A stretch of DNA of 64,000 bases, taken from positions 317,501 through 381,500 of the forward strand of contig NZ_FNFV01000001.1 of the NCBI RefSeq assembly GCF_900102905.1, in the 5' to 3' direction. Origin of the DNA: Meinhardsimonia xiamenensis. GTDB taxonomy: Bacteria > Pseudomonadota > Alphaproteobacteria > Rhodobacterales > Rhodobacteraceae. The translations under genes and the position numbers were made by a program. Under the pieces are notes generated by a model. The model was not told where the DNA came from, ran no database searches, and saw only the letters and a program-made list of their open reading frames with translations. Positions 18,756-26,823 of the stretch are shown one piece after another (the first letter of the stretch is position 1; every line of letters begins with the position of its first letter).

Positions 18756-19623
18756 CCGCGCGGGCAGCGGCGCTGGCCCGGGCGGCAAGCAGCGCACCGC
18801 CCGCAATCATCAGCGCGGCGAGAAGCAGCGTGGCCGAAGGTTCGGCCACGCCCGCCGCCACCAGCACCAGCGTCGAAAGAAGCGGCGCGGCGTAGGAGGC
18901 CACGCCCAGCAGCTGGATGTCTCCGTGCTTCACGCCGACGTCCCAGAGGTAGAAGGCAAGGCCAACGGGACCGATCCCGAGAAGGGCTGTGGAGACCCAG
19001 CCGAGCGCGCTCTGCGGCCATACCGTCGTCTCGAAGGCGACATGTGCGGCGAGTGCGAGCAGCGCTGAACCGGCGCAGAAGACCGTCACGCTTGCGGTCG
19101 GCACCGCGCCGAGCCGCCGGGAAATCACCGAATAGCTGCTCCAGGTGAGCGCGCAGAGAAAGGCAAGGCCGAGTCCCGGCAGCGATTGGGCCGAGACGCC
19201 ACCAATCCTGCCGCCAATGATCAGAGCCGCGCCTGCAAAGGCGACGAGCGCGCCGAGAACATGGCCCGCGCCCAGCTTCTCGTCCGGCAAGAGCCCGGAG
19301 AAGAGCACGATGAACAGCGGCCAGAGATAGGCGATGAGCCCGGCCTCGGCGGGGGGTGCGAGCCGGAGCGCGAAGAAATAGAGCGCGTGATAGCCGAACA
19401 ACCCGGCAATGCCGAAGGCGTAGACAGCGGGCCGCACATGGCCGAGCGCGGCGAGCCCGCCCGTCGCCGCGGTCCAGGCAAGCCCGATTGCCGCGCCGAT
19501 GGCGAAAGAGATGGCGGCAAGCTGGAAGGGCGGAACCGGTGCCGAGCCCACGGTGAGAAGCGCCAGCAGTGCCCACATGAGAACTGCCCCGAAACCGGTG
19601 GCGGTGGCGCGCGCTCGTGTCAT
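18721..19623 (-). CDS. EamA/DMT-family membrane transporter
   Basis: A 300-residue inner-membrane protein with ten predicted helices arranged as two EamA repeats (about 8-140 and 150-285), including 'GYHALYFFALRLAPPAEAGLIAYLWPLF' (first repeat, shown in part) and 'ASYAAPLLSTLVLVAAG'. Family members export amino acids or metabolites; the substrate is unknown. GAAGGA lies 9 bases before ATG 19623, and the phaB terminator hairpin ends only 14 bases upstream of that start, so it is probably not simply the tail of the phaB transcript. Confidence 0.88.
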   Translation of the reverse strand: MTRARATATGFGAVLMWALLALLTVGSAPVPPFQLAAISFAIGAAIGLAWTAATGGLAALGHVRPAVYAFGIAGLFGYHALYFFALRLAPPAEAGLIAYLWPLFIVLFSGLLPDEKLGAGHVLGALVAFAGAALIIGGRIGGVSAQSLPGLGLAFLCALTWSSYSVISRRLGAVPTASVTVFCAGSALLALAAHVAFETTVWPQSALGWVSTALLGIGPVGLAFYLWDVGVKHGDIQLLGVASYAAPLLSTLVLVAAGVAEPSATLLLAALMIAGGALLAARASAAARAVNGSRGGRSLP

Positions 19624-19637
19624 TGGCGTCCTTCATG

Positions 19638-19669
19638 AAAAGCGCCCGCACCGCATGGGGCGCGGGCGC
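19638..19669 (-). terminator. Rho-independent terminator after phaB
   Basis: On the minus strand GCGCCCGC (complement of 19662-19669) pairs with GCGGGCGC (complement of 19642-19649), eight perfect pairs, followed at once by TTTT (19638-19641). It lies 20 bases beyond the phaB stop. Confidence 0.6.
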
Positions 19670-19688
19670 GTCGCGTCGGTCGCGGTGT

Positions 19689-20414
19689 TCAGACGAAGTA
19701 CTGCCCGCCATTGGCCGAGATCGTCGAGCCGGTGATGAAGCCTGCGTCATCGGCCGCGAGAAACACCACGCAGCGGGCGATCTCCTCGGGCTCGCCGAGG
19801 CGGCCCACCGGAATCTGAGGGATGATCCGCTCGTTCAGGATCTTCTCGTCGATCGCCTTCACCATCTCGGTGGCGATGTATCCCGGGCAGACGGCATTGA
19901 CGGTGATGCCGAACCGGGCGCCTTCCTGCGCCAGCGCCTTGGTGAAACCGAGGTCGCCGGCCTTGGCGGCCGAATAGTTGGCCTGGCCCGCCTGACCCTT
20001 CTGGCCGTTGATGGAGGAGATGTTGATGACGCGGCCGAACTTGCGCTCGCGCATGCCGGGCCAGATCGGGTGGGTCATGTTGAACAGGCCCGTCAGGTTG
20101 GTGTCGATGACCTCGCGCCACTGCTCGGGCGTCATCTTGTGGAACATCGCATCGCGGGTGATCCCGGCGTTGTTGACCAGAACCTCGATCGGTCCGAGAT
20201 CGGCCTCGACCTTCGCGATGCCCTCCTTGCAGGCGTCGTAATCGGCCACCGACCACTTGTAGGTCGGGATGCCCGTCTCCTCGGTGAAGGCCTGCGCGGC
20301 GGCGTCATTGCCGGCGTAATTGGCGGCCACCTTGTAGCCTGCCGCCTTCAGTGCCTTGGAGATGGCGGCGCCGATGCCGCGGGTGCCGCCGGTGACAAGC
20401 GCAACTCTGCCCAT
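19689..20414 (-). CDS. phaB: Acetoacetyl-CoA reductase
   Basis: A 241-residue short-chain dehydrogenase that reduces acetoacetyl-CoA to (R)-3-hydroxybutyryl-CoA with NADPH, the second step of PHB synthesis. Seen: cofactor loop 'VTGGTRGIG', 'VNNAGITRDAMFHKM', catalytic Ser-Tyr-Lys in 'NISSINGQKGQAGQANYSAAKAG', and 'PGYIATEMV'. The C-terminal 'FITGSTISANGGQYF' is typical of PhaB rather than FabG. It is downstream of phaA with a 95-base gap containing a perfect inverted repeat. phaC, phaP and phaR are not in the window. Confidence 0.95.
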   Translation of the reverse strand: MGRVALVTGGTRGIGAAISKALKAAGYKVAANYAGNDAAAQAFTEETGIPTYKWSVADYDACKEGIAKVEADLGPIEVLVNNAGITRDAMFHKMTPEQWREVIDTNLTGLFNMTHPIWPGMRERKFGRVINISSINGQKGQAGQANYSAAKAGDLGFTKALAQEGARFGITVNAVCPGYIATEMVKAIDEKILNERIIPQIPVGRLGEPEEIARCVVFLAADDAGFITGSTISANGGQYFV

Positions 20415-20457
20415 GGAATTCCTCCCTCATTCCTGAAACTTCATTCCGACAAAGAAT

Positions 20458-20486
20458 GGCATTGCGCAATCATGTTGCGCAATGCC
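20458..20486. promoter_or_regulatory. Perfect 12-bp inverted repeat between phaA and phaB
   Basis: GGCATTGCGCAA (20458-20469) and TTGCGCAATGCC (20475-20486) are exact inverse complements around a TCATG loop. It sits 23 bases after the phaA stop and 43 bases before the phaB start. It could be an mRNA hairpin giving partial termination or stability, or a protein-binding site; its TGC/GCA symmetry recalls PhaR-type sites. No T-run follows, so full termination is unlikely. Confidence 0.6.
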
Positions 20487-20509
20487 GGAATTGACGCGGG
20501 AGTGAAAGA

Positions 20510-21685
20510 TTACGGCCGCTCCACGCACATGGCCACGCCCATGCCGCCGCCGATGCACAGCGTGGCAAGCCCGCGCCTCGCGCCGCGGCGCTTCATCTCG
20601 TAGATGAGCGTGTTGAGGATGCGCGCGCCCGAGGCGCCGATGGGGTGGCCGATGGCGATGGCGCCGCCATTGACGTTCACGATCTCGGGGTTCCAGCCCA
20701 TTTCCTTGTTCACGGCGAGCGCCTGGGCGGCGAAGGCCTCGTTGGCCTCGACAAGGTCGAGATCGTCGATCTTCCAGCCGGCCTTCTCAAGCGCCTTGCG
20801 GCTCGCGGGCGCGGGGCCGATGCCCATGATCGCCGGGTCCACCCCCGCGGTGGCCCAGGAGACGATGCGCGCGAGCGGCTCGATGCCGCGGCGCTCGGCC
20901 TCCTCGGCGCTCATCAGGAGCACGGCCGCTGCGCCGTCGTTGATGCCGCTGGCGTTGCCGGCGGTCACCGTGCCGTCCTTCTTGAAGGCCGGGCGGAGCT
21001 TCGCCAGCGCCTCGAGCGTGGTGCCGTGGCGGATGTACTCGTCCTTGTCCACGACGATGTCGCCCTTGCGCGTCTTGACGGTGACCGGAACGATCTCCTC
21101 ATCGAACTTGCCCGCCTTCTGCGCCGCCTCGGCCTTGTTCTGGGAGGCCGCGGCGAACTCGTCCTGCATCTCGCGGGTGATCTGGTATTTCTCCGCGAGG
21201 TTCTCGGCCGTCTGGCCCATGTGATAGCCGTTGAAGGCGTCCCACAGCCCGTCGCGGATCATGGAGTCGATGAACTGCATGTCACCCATCTTCTGGCCCT
21301 TGCGCAGATGGGCGACATGCGGGCTGAGCGACATCGATTCCTGCCCGCCCGCAGCGACGATTTCAGCGTCGCCAAGCTGGATGTGCTGGGCGCCAAGCGC
21401 CACCGCCCGCAACCCCGAGCCGCAGACCTGGTTGATGCCCCACGCCGCCGACTCGATCGGCAGGCCCGCATTCACATGGGCCTGGCGGGCCGGGTTCTGG
21501 CCCTGCCCGGCGGTCAGAACCTGCCCCAGGATCGTCTCGGACACCTCCGACTTGTCGAGACCCGCGCGCTCGACCACCGCTTCGAGCACGACGCGGCCAA
21601 GCTCGTGCGCGGGAGTATCGGCGAATGATCCGTTGAAGCTGCCGACAGGGGTGCGCGCGGCAGCGGCGATGACGACGTTGGACAT
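20510..21685 (-). CDS. phaA: Acetyl-CoA acetyltransferase (beta-ketothiolase)
   Basis: A 391-residue thiolase that condenses two acetyl-CoA into acetoacetyl-CoA. Active-site residues are visible: Cys88 in '[14 protein letters not shown]', the His in '[12 protein letters not shown]' and the second Cys in 'TLCIGGGMG'. The protein has normal length with ATG 21685 (weak AGGCTC box); the longer open frame upstream is not part of the family. It precedes phaB, and its promoter region at 21.8 kb carries a PhaR-type dyad. Confidence 0.96.
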   Translation of the reverse strand: MSNVVIAAAARTPVGSFNGSFADTPAHELGRVVLEAVVERAGLDKSEVSETILGQVLTAGQGQNPARQAHVNAGLPIESAAWGINQVCGSGLRAVALGAQHIQLGDAEIVAAGGQESMSLSPHVAHLRKGQKMGDMQFIDSMIRDGLWDAFNGYHMGQTAENLAEKYQITREMQDEFAAASQNKAEAAQKAGKFDEEIVPVTVKTRKGDIVVDKDEYIRHGTTLEALAKLRPAFKKDGTVTAGNASGINDGAAAVLLMSAEEAERRGIEPLARIVSWATAGVDPAIMGIGPAPASRKALEKAGWKIDDLDLVEANEAFAAQALAVNKEMGWNPEIVNVNGGAIAIGHPIGASGARILNTLIYEMKRRGARRGLATLCIGGGMGVAMCVERP

Positions 21686-21807
21686 GAGCAGAGCCTCCCG
21701 ATCAATTGGCAATGACCGGCCCGGCCTGCCCTGATCCCTTGCCGAAAACACAGGTTCCCGCAGTCGGTTCAACGGATCCGGCCGGGCGCCGGTCGCGATC
21801 TCGAGCT

Positions 21808-21836
21808 TCTATACATTCTGCGGTGCAGCGATGCAA
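21808..21836 (-). promoter_or_regulatory. Predicted phaA promoter with PhaR-type operator in the spacer
   Basis: On the minus strand, TTGCAT (complement of 21831-21836) and TATAGA (complement of 21808-21813) are separated by exactly 17 bases. Within the spacer lies CTGCGGTGCAG on the plus strand (21818-21828), a CTGC-N3-GCAG dyad like the one I recall for PhaR of Rhodobacter sphaeroides; TGCAGCGATGCA (21824-21835) overlaps it. The start of transcription would be near 21801, about 115 bases before phaA. A repressor here would block RNA polymerase. Confidence 0.6.
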
Positions 21837-21877
21837 TCGGCGAGGGCCTTGCGCTTGGTGGCCATGGGGTGGAACCT

Positions 21878-22738
21878 TCACCCCGCAGCGAGTCTCGTCT
21901 CCTCCTCTTCGCGCGCCCAGGGCGGGCGTATCGTCGGTGCTCCAAAGTAGTATCCCTGAAGGCAATCGACCCCGAGATTGGCGAGAAAGACGGCGTCAGC
22001 CTCGCATTCGACCGACTCGGCAACGGTGAACATGTCGAAGTGCCGGGCGATCGCCAGCAGCGCCTCGGTCAGCACCTGGTTGTCGGGCTCGGCGTGAATT
22101 CCGCGGATGAACTGCCCGTCGATCTTGAGGATGTCGAAACAGAAGTCCCGCAGATAACGGAAGGAGGTGTAGCCGGCGCCGAAGTCATCGAGTGCAAAGG
22201 TGATGTCCTTCGCCTGCAGCTCCTTCATGAACACCTGGACGAGATCCGGCATGAGCATGGCCGAGCCTTCGGTGATTTCCAGAATGAGCCGCTCGGCAAT
22301 GGTGGGCTCCCCGGCGAGCCCCTTCTCGAGCACCGCGCGCCAGGGCGGATAGCCGATGGAGCGGGCGGACATGTTGATTGCCAGCCGCAGGCCCGCGTGC
22401 CGGCGCAGGGTCTCCAGCCCCATTTCGAGCGCCAGACAGTCAAGCTTGCGGCCAAGCTCCGTCTGCTCCACGGCGCCGATGAACTCGCGCGCGGGGATCG
22501 GGCGGCCCGAGGGTTCGAGCACGCGCAGAAGCCCCTCGTAGAAGCCCGTGCGCAAGGGCTGCAGCGCGGTCACCACAGGCTGGAACGCCAGCACGACGCG
22601 GCGCGCCTCGACCGCCTCGCGCACCATGGCGATGGTGTGCCGGTCGCGCGCGGCAATGGCGGCGGCAAGCGGATTGTCAGGCCCGTCGAGCGCGGGCAGC
22701 GCGCCTTCGGGCAATTTTCCCGTCACGATGTCGACCAT
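21878..22738 (-). CDS. EAL-domain protein, predicted c-di-GMP phosphodiesterase
   Basis: A 286-residue protein made of one EAL domain with no sensor or GGDEF part. The signature is EGL instead of EAL ('FYEGLLRV', Glu68). The other metal and catalytic residues are kept: Asn122 ('INMS'), Glu154 ('LEITEG'), Asp184-Asp185 in 'LDDFGAGYTS', Lys205 ('LKIDGQF') and Glu241 in 'AESVE' (usually AEGVE), and 'LQGYYFG' near the end. It is therefore likely active in hydrolysing c-di-GMP to pGpG. ATG 22738 is preferred over GTG 22765 because GGGGAG lies 6 bases before it. Divergent from tag. Confidence 0.85.
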   Translation of the reverse strand: MVDIVTGKLPEGALPALDGPDNPLAAAIAARDRHTIAMVREAVEARRVVLAFQPVVTALQPLRTGFYEGLLRVLEPSGRPIPAREFIGAVEQTELGRKLDCLALEMGLETLRRHAGLRLAINMSARSIGYPPWRAVLEKGLAGEPTIAERLILEITEGSAMLMPDLVQVFMKELQAKDITFALDDFGAGYTSFRYLRDFCFDILKIDGQFIRGIHAEPDNQVLTEALLAIARHFDMFTVAESVECEADAVFLANLGVDCLQGYYFGAPTIRPPWAREEEETRLAAG

Positions 22739-22851
22739 AGCAGACTCCCCAAACACCGCCGACACTGCCGCGAGAAGCTTTACGTCTGGTAAAAGTTCGC
22801 GTTTTGTCTCAAACTTTCACGGGATGGCACACGGCGGAACGGGCGCGGAAC

Positions 22852-23424
22852 ATGAGCGAGCAGCGATGCCCCTGGTGCGGTGATGATCCGCTCTATGTGG
22901 CCTACCATGACGAGGAGTGGGGCGTGCCCGAGCGCGACAGCCGCGCGCTGTGGGAAAAGCTCGTGCTCGATGGCTTCCAGGCCGGGCTGTCATGGATCAC
23001 GATATTGAGAAAGCGGGAGAATTTCCGCGCGGCTTTCGCCGGTTTCGACCCGGAGGTGATCGCGCGGTGGGGCGAGGCGGAGGTGGCCCGCCTCCTCGCC
23101 GACCCCGGCATCGTGCGCCATCGCGGCAAGATCGAGGCGACCATCACCAACGCCCGCGCGTGGCTCGAGATCGAGGCGCGCGAGGGGTTCGCGACCTTCC
23201 TGTGGAGCCGGGTGGGCGGCGCGCCCATCCAGAACCGCTTCCGCAGGATGGACGAGGTGCCGGCCGAGACGCCGCTCTCGCAGCACATCTCACGCGATCT
23301 GAGGGCGGCGGGCTTTCGCTTCTGCGGGCCGACGATCACCTACGCCTTCATGCAGGCCACCGGCATGGTCAACGACCACCTTGTCACCTGCCCCCGGCAT
23401 GCGCAGGTGGCCGCGCTCGCCTGA
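22852..23424 (+). CDS. tag: DNA-3-methyladenine glycosylase I
   Basis: A 190-residue base-excision repair enzyme that removes 3-methyladenine. The zinc site is complete: 'RCPWCGDD' at the N terminus with 'YHDEEWG', and the C-terminal 'VTCPRH'. 'WITILRKRENFRAAFAGFDP' and 'NRFRRMDEVPAETPLS' are family motifs. The frame opens 16 codons upstream, but ATG 22852 places the Cys pair where the family has it. It converges on the TlpA gene with 3 bases between stops. Confidence 0.95.
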   Translation: MSEQRCPWCGDDPLYVAYHDEEWGVPERDSRALWEKLVLDGFQAGLSWITILRKRENFRAAFAGFDPEVIARWGEAEVARLLADPGIVRHRGKIEATITNARAWLEIEAREGFATFLWSRVGGAPIQNRFRRMDEVPAETPLSQHISRDLRAAGFRFCGPTITYAFMQATGMVNDHLVTCPRHAQVAALA

Positions 23425-23427
23425 GCC

Positions 23428-23991
23428 TCAGCGCTGTGCGCCAACGAGCGCGGCGATGATGGCGCGGGCGCTGTCGCTGTCCCACTCGGCATCGCCGAGC
23501 AGGCGGGCGATCTCGCGGCCCTCCGGGTCGAGAATCACCGTGGTCGGCAGACCGAAGACGGCCATCTCCCGCGCAAGCCGCTGGGAAGGGTCGCGGTAGC
23601 GCGGCAGCTCGCTCACGCCGATCTCGTCGAAGAAGCGTGCGATGGCCGGCGGCGGGTTGCGGCCCGTGGCGATGGTGACGACCTGAAAGCGCTCGCCCCC
23701 CATCTCGCGCTGCAGCGCCTCGAGCCCCGGCATCTCCTTGCGGCAGGGTGCGCACCATGTGGCCCAGAAGTTCAGAAGCACCCATTTCCCGCGAAACTCG
23801 GTCAGCGTGATCTTGCTGCCGTTCTCGTCAAGAAAGGGCGCTTGCGAGGCGGCAACGGCCTCAGGCAAGAAGGCGAGCTTCTTCATCGAGCCCGCGCGCA
23901 GGGCCTCGAGCGCGCCGATGTCCTGGGCGGCGGCGGCATTTGCGCCGAGGATCAGCGCCGTGTAGAGGACGGCGGCAAGAAATCTGCGCAT
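23428..23991 (-). CDS. TlpA-family thioredoxin-like protein
   Basis: A 187-residue exported thioredoxin-fold protein: signal peptide (about 1-22, 'AANAAAAQ' region), then the active-site motif '[20 protein letters not shown]' (WCAPC) and cis-proline loop '[13 protein letters not shown]'. TlpA proteins reduce periplasmic disulphides, often for cytochrome oxidase copper sites or cytochrome c; the client is not known here. It is divergent from argH with only 24 bases between starts, an arrangement I recall in Rhodobacteraceae. Confidence 0.9.
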   Translation of the reverse strand: MRRFLAAVLYTALILGANAAAAQDIGALEALRAGSMKKLAFLPEAVAASQAPFLDENGSKITLTEFRGKWVLLNFWATWCAPCRKEMPGLEALQREMGGERFQVVTIATGRNPPPAIARFFDEIGVSELPRYRDPSQRLAREMAVFGLPTTVILDPEGREIARLLGDAEWDSDSARAIIAALVGAQR

Positions 23992-24015
23992 CTCTCCCTC
24001 CCGGGGTCTACAGCC

Positions 24016-25407
24016 ATGAACCAGAAGAGCTCCAACGCCATGTGGGGCGGTCGCTTTGCCGCCGGACCGGACGCGATCATGGAGGCAATCAACGCCTCGA
24101 TCGGCTTCGACAGGCGGCTTGCGCCACAGGACATCGCCGGCTCCCGCGCCCATGCCGCGATGCTGGCGGCCACGGGCATCATCTCCGATAGCGATGCCGA
24201 GGCGATCCGTGAAGGGCTTCTCACGATCTTGTCAGAGATCGAGGCGGGCACCTTTCCCTTCTCCACCGCGCTCGAGGACATCCACATGAACGTGGAGGCG
24301 CGGCTGAAGGAGCTCATCGGCGAGCCCGCCGGGCGGCTGCATACCGCGCGCTCACGCAACGATCAGGTGGCGACCGACTTCCGCCTCTGGGTGCGCGAGC
24401 AGATCGACGCGCTTGACGAGGCGCTGGTGGCGCTGATGCGCGCGCTTCTCGCACAGGCCGAGGCGGGGCCCGACTGGGTGATGCCGGGCTTCACCCATCT
24501 GCAGGTGGCCCAGCCGGTCACATGGGGCCATCACATGATGGCCTATGTCGAGATGTTCGGGCGCGACCGCGGCCGCTTCGCCGACGCCCGCGCGCGGATG
24601 AACGAATGCCCCCTCGGCGCGGCCGCGCTTGCCGGCACCTCCTTTCCGATCGACCGGGAGATGACGGCGAAGGCGCTCGGCTTCGACCGGCCGATGGCCA
24701 ATTCGCTCGATGCCGTCTCCGACCGCGACTTTGCGCTCGAGTTCCTCTCCGCCGCCTCGATCTGCGCGATGCACCTCAGCCGGCTGGCCGAAGAGCTTGT
24801 CATCTGGTCAACCGCGCAGTTCCGCTTCGTCACGCTGTCGGACCGCTTCTCCACCGGCTCCTCGATCATGCCGCAGAAGCGCAACCCTGACGCTGCCGAG
24901 CTGATCCGCGCCAAGATCGGGCGCATTCTGGGGGCGACCGTTTCGCTCTTCGTGGTGATGAAGGGGCTGCCCTTGGCCTATTCCAAGGACATGCAGGAGG
25001 ACAAGGAGCAGGTCTTCGACGCCGCCGATTCGCTGATGCTGTCGCTGGCGGCGATGGAGGGGATGATCCGCGACCTCACCGTCAATCGCGAGGCGCTCGA
25101 GGCGGCGGCCTCGGCGGGCTTCTCCACCGCCACCGATCTGGCCGACTGGCTGGTACGCCGGCTTGGCCTGCCCTTCCGCGAGGCCCATCACGTGACCGGC
25201 GCGCTGGTGGCGAAGGCCGAGGCGAAGGGCTGCGACCTGCCCGAGCTGACGCTCGAGGAGATGCGCGAAGTCCATCCCGGCATCACCGAAGAGGTGTATG
25301 ACGTGCTCGGCGTGCACAATTCGGTGGCGAGCCGCACGAGCTATGGCGGCACCGCGCCCGAGCAGGTGCGCGCGCAGATCGCCCGCTGGAAGGAGATCCT
25401 TGGATGA
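24016..25407 (+). CDS. argH: Argininosuccinate lyase
   Basis: The 463-residue enzyme splits argininosuccinate into arginine and fumarate, last step of arginine synthesis. The fumarase/aspartase-superfamily signature '[18 protein letters not shown]' is near residue 280, with '[15 protein letters not shown]' and '[17 protein letters not shown]' in the N-terminal part. Start ATG 24016 fits the family; a longer open frame upstream runs into the divergent TlpA gene. The stop overlaps the next small gene by 4 bases (ATGA). Confidence 0.97.
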   Translation: MNQKSSNAMWGGRFAAGPDAIMEAINASIGFDRRLAPQDIAGSRAHAAMLAATGIISDSDAEAIREGLLTILSEIEAGTFPFSTALEDIHMNVEARLKELIGEPAGRLHTARSRNDQVATDFRLWVREQIDALDEALVALMRALLAQAEAGPDWVMPGFTHLQVAQPVTWGHHMMAYVEMFGRDRGRFADARARMNECPLGAAALAGTSFPIDREMTAKALGFDRPMANSLDAVSDRDFALEFLSAASICAMHLSRLAEELVIWSTAQFRFVTLSDRFSTGSSIMPQKRNPDAAELIRAKIGRILGATVSLFVVMKGLPLAYSKDMQEDKEQVFDAADSLMLSLAAMEGMIRDLTVNREALEAAASAGFSTATDLADWLVRRLGLPFREAHHVTGALVAKAEAKGCDLPELTLEEMREVHPGITEEVYDVLGVHNSVASRTSYGGTAPEQVRAQIARWKEILG

Positions 25408-25511
25408 AGCTCGTTCTCGCGCTCACGCTTCTTTTGCCGCTCATCACCTGCGGGGTGGAGGGCCCGCCCGTGCCGCCGCCGCCCCGGCCCGATACCACGC
25501 AAGCCGGGTAG
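25404..25511 (+). CDS. Small lipoprotein of the LptM/YifL type
   Basis: A 35-residue product: hydrophobic signal '[15 protein letters not shown]' with lipobox Cys16, then '[15 protein letters not shown]'. The C-G-x-x-G-P-x-x-x-P pattern after the lipidated cysteine matches LptM (YifL), the small outer-membrane lipoprotein that helps LptDE assembly in Escherichia coli. The link is supported by position: it starts inside the argH stop (ATGA) and ends 7 bases before lysA, and yifL also neighbours the lysine gene dapF in enterobacteria. Too short for statistical gene finding; assignment rests on lipobox, motif and coupling. Confidence 0.75.
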   Translation: MKLVLALTLLLPLITCGVEGPPVPPPPRPDTTQAG

Positions 25512-25518
25512 CCGCGCG

Positions 25519-26787
25519 ATGGATCATTTCCTTTACCGCAACGGCGTGCTCCACGCCGAAGATGTGCCCGTCCCCGAGATCGCCGTGGCCGTCGGCACGC
25601 CCTTCTACCTCTACTCCACCGCCACGCTCCTGCGCCATTACCGGCTGTTCGAGGAGGGGCTCGCGGGCACCGATCACCTCATCTGCTACGCGGTCAAGGC
25701 GCTGTCGAACCAGGCGATTCTCGCCACGCTCGCGGCCGAGGGGGCGGGCATGGACGTGGTCAGCGAAGGCGAATACCGCCGCGCCCTCGCCGCCGGGGTG
25801 CCGGGTGAGCGGGTGGTCTTTTCCGGTGTCGGCAAGACGCGCGGGGAGATGCGCGTGGCGCTTGCCGGCGGCATCCGGCAGTTCAACGTCGAATCGGAGC
25901 CGGAGATGCGCGCGCTCGACGAGGTCGCGCGCTCGATGGGGCTGGTGGCGCCCGTCGCCATCCGCGTGAACCCCGATGTCGATGCCCGCACCCACGAGAA
26001 GATCGCCACCGGCCGGAAGGAAAACAAGTTCGGCATCCCGATCAGCCGCGCCCGCGAGGTCTATGCCGAAGCGGCGCGGCTCAAGGGGCTGAAGGTGGTG
26101 GGAATCGACGTGCACATCGGCAGCCAGCTCACCGATCTCGCCCCTTTCGAGGAGGCCTACACGAAGGTCGCGGAGCTTGCCCGGCAACTTCGTGCCGATG
26201 GTCACGAGATCAGCCGGCTCGATCTCGGCGGCGGCCTTGGCATCCCCTACGAGAGCCAGTCGAATGCCCCGCCGCCCCTGCCCACCGACTACTGCGCCAT
26301 GGTCCGCCGCGTGGTGGGCGATCTGGGCTGCGAGATCGAGATCGAGCCCGGCCGGCTGATCGCAGGCAATGCCGGGATCATGGTGGCGCAGGTTGTCTGG
26401 CTCAAGCATGGCGAGGACCGCGACTTTCTCATTCTCGACGCGGGCATGAACGATCTCATCCGCCCGGCCATGTATGGCGCCTGGCACGAAATCGTGCCGG
26501 TCATCGAGCCCGCGCCCGGTGCCGAGCTTCACCCCTTCGACATCGTCGGCCCGGTCTGCGAGACCGGCGACACCTTTGCCCGCAACCGCCCCATGCCGCC
26601 GGTGGCGGCCGGTGATCTCGTCGCCTTCCGCTCGGCCGGGGCCTATGGCGCGGTGATGGCGTCGGAATACAACACCCGCCCGTTGATCCCCGAAGTGCTG
26701 GTGCGCGGCGATCAATTCGCCGTCATCCGCGCACGCCCCACATTTGACGAAATCATCGGGCGCGATACCATTCCGGAATGGCTTTGA
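25519..26787 (+). CDS. lysA: Diaminopimelate decarboxylase
   Basis: A 422-residue PLP enzyme converting meso-diaminopimelate to lysine. PLP lysine is Lys60 in 'ICYAVKALSN'; 'GVGKTRGEM', 'HIGSQLTDLAPF', 'LDLGGGLGIPY', 'EPGRLIAGNAG' and the dimer-contact cysteine in 'GPVCETGDTFARNR' are all present. Alanine-racemase-type barrel followed by a beta-domain. It closes the argH-lptM-lysA set; the TIGR02302 gene begins 36 bases later. Confidence 0.97.
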   Translation: MDHFLYRNGVLHAEDVPVPEIAVAVGTPFYLYSTATLLRHYRLFEEGLAGTDHLICYAVKALSNQAILATLAAEGAGMDVVSEGEYRRALAAGVPGERVVFSGVGKTRGEMRVALAGGIRQFNVESEPEMRALDEVARSMGLVAPVAIRVNPDVDARTHEKIATGRKENKFGIPISRAREVYAEAARLKGLKVVGIDVHIGSQLTDLAPFEEAYTKVAELARQLRADGHEISRLDLGGGLGIPYESQSNAPPPLPTDYCAMVRRVVGDLGCEIEIEPGRLIAGNAGIMVAQVVWLKHGEDRDFLILDAGMNDLIRPAMYGAWHEIVPVIEPAPGAELHPFDIVGPVCETGDTFARNRPMPPVAAGDLVAFRSAGAYGAVMASEYNTRPLIPEVLVRGDQFAVIRARPTFDEIIGRDTIPEWL

Positions 26788-26823
26788 CCCTTTGCGCCTG
26801 ACCGGGCGGGGAGCGCCTGAGGC

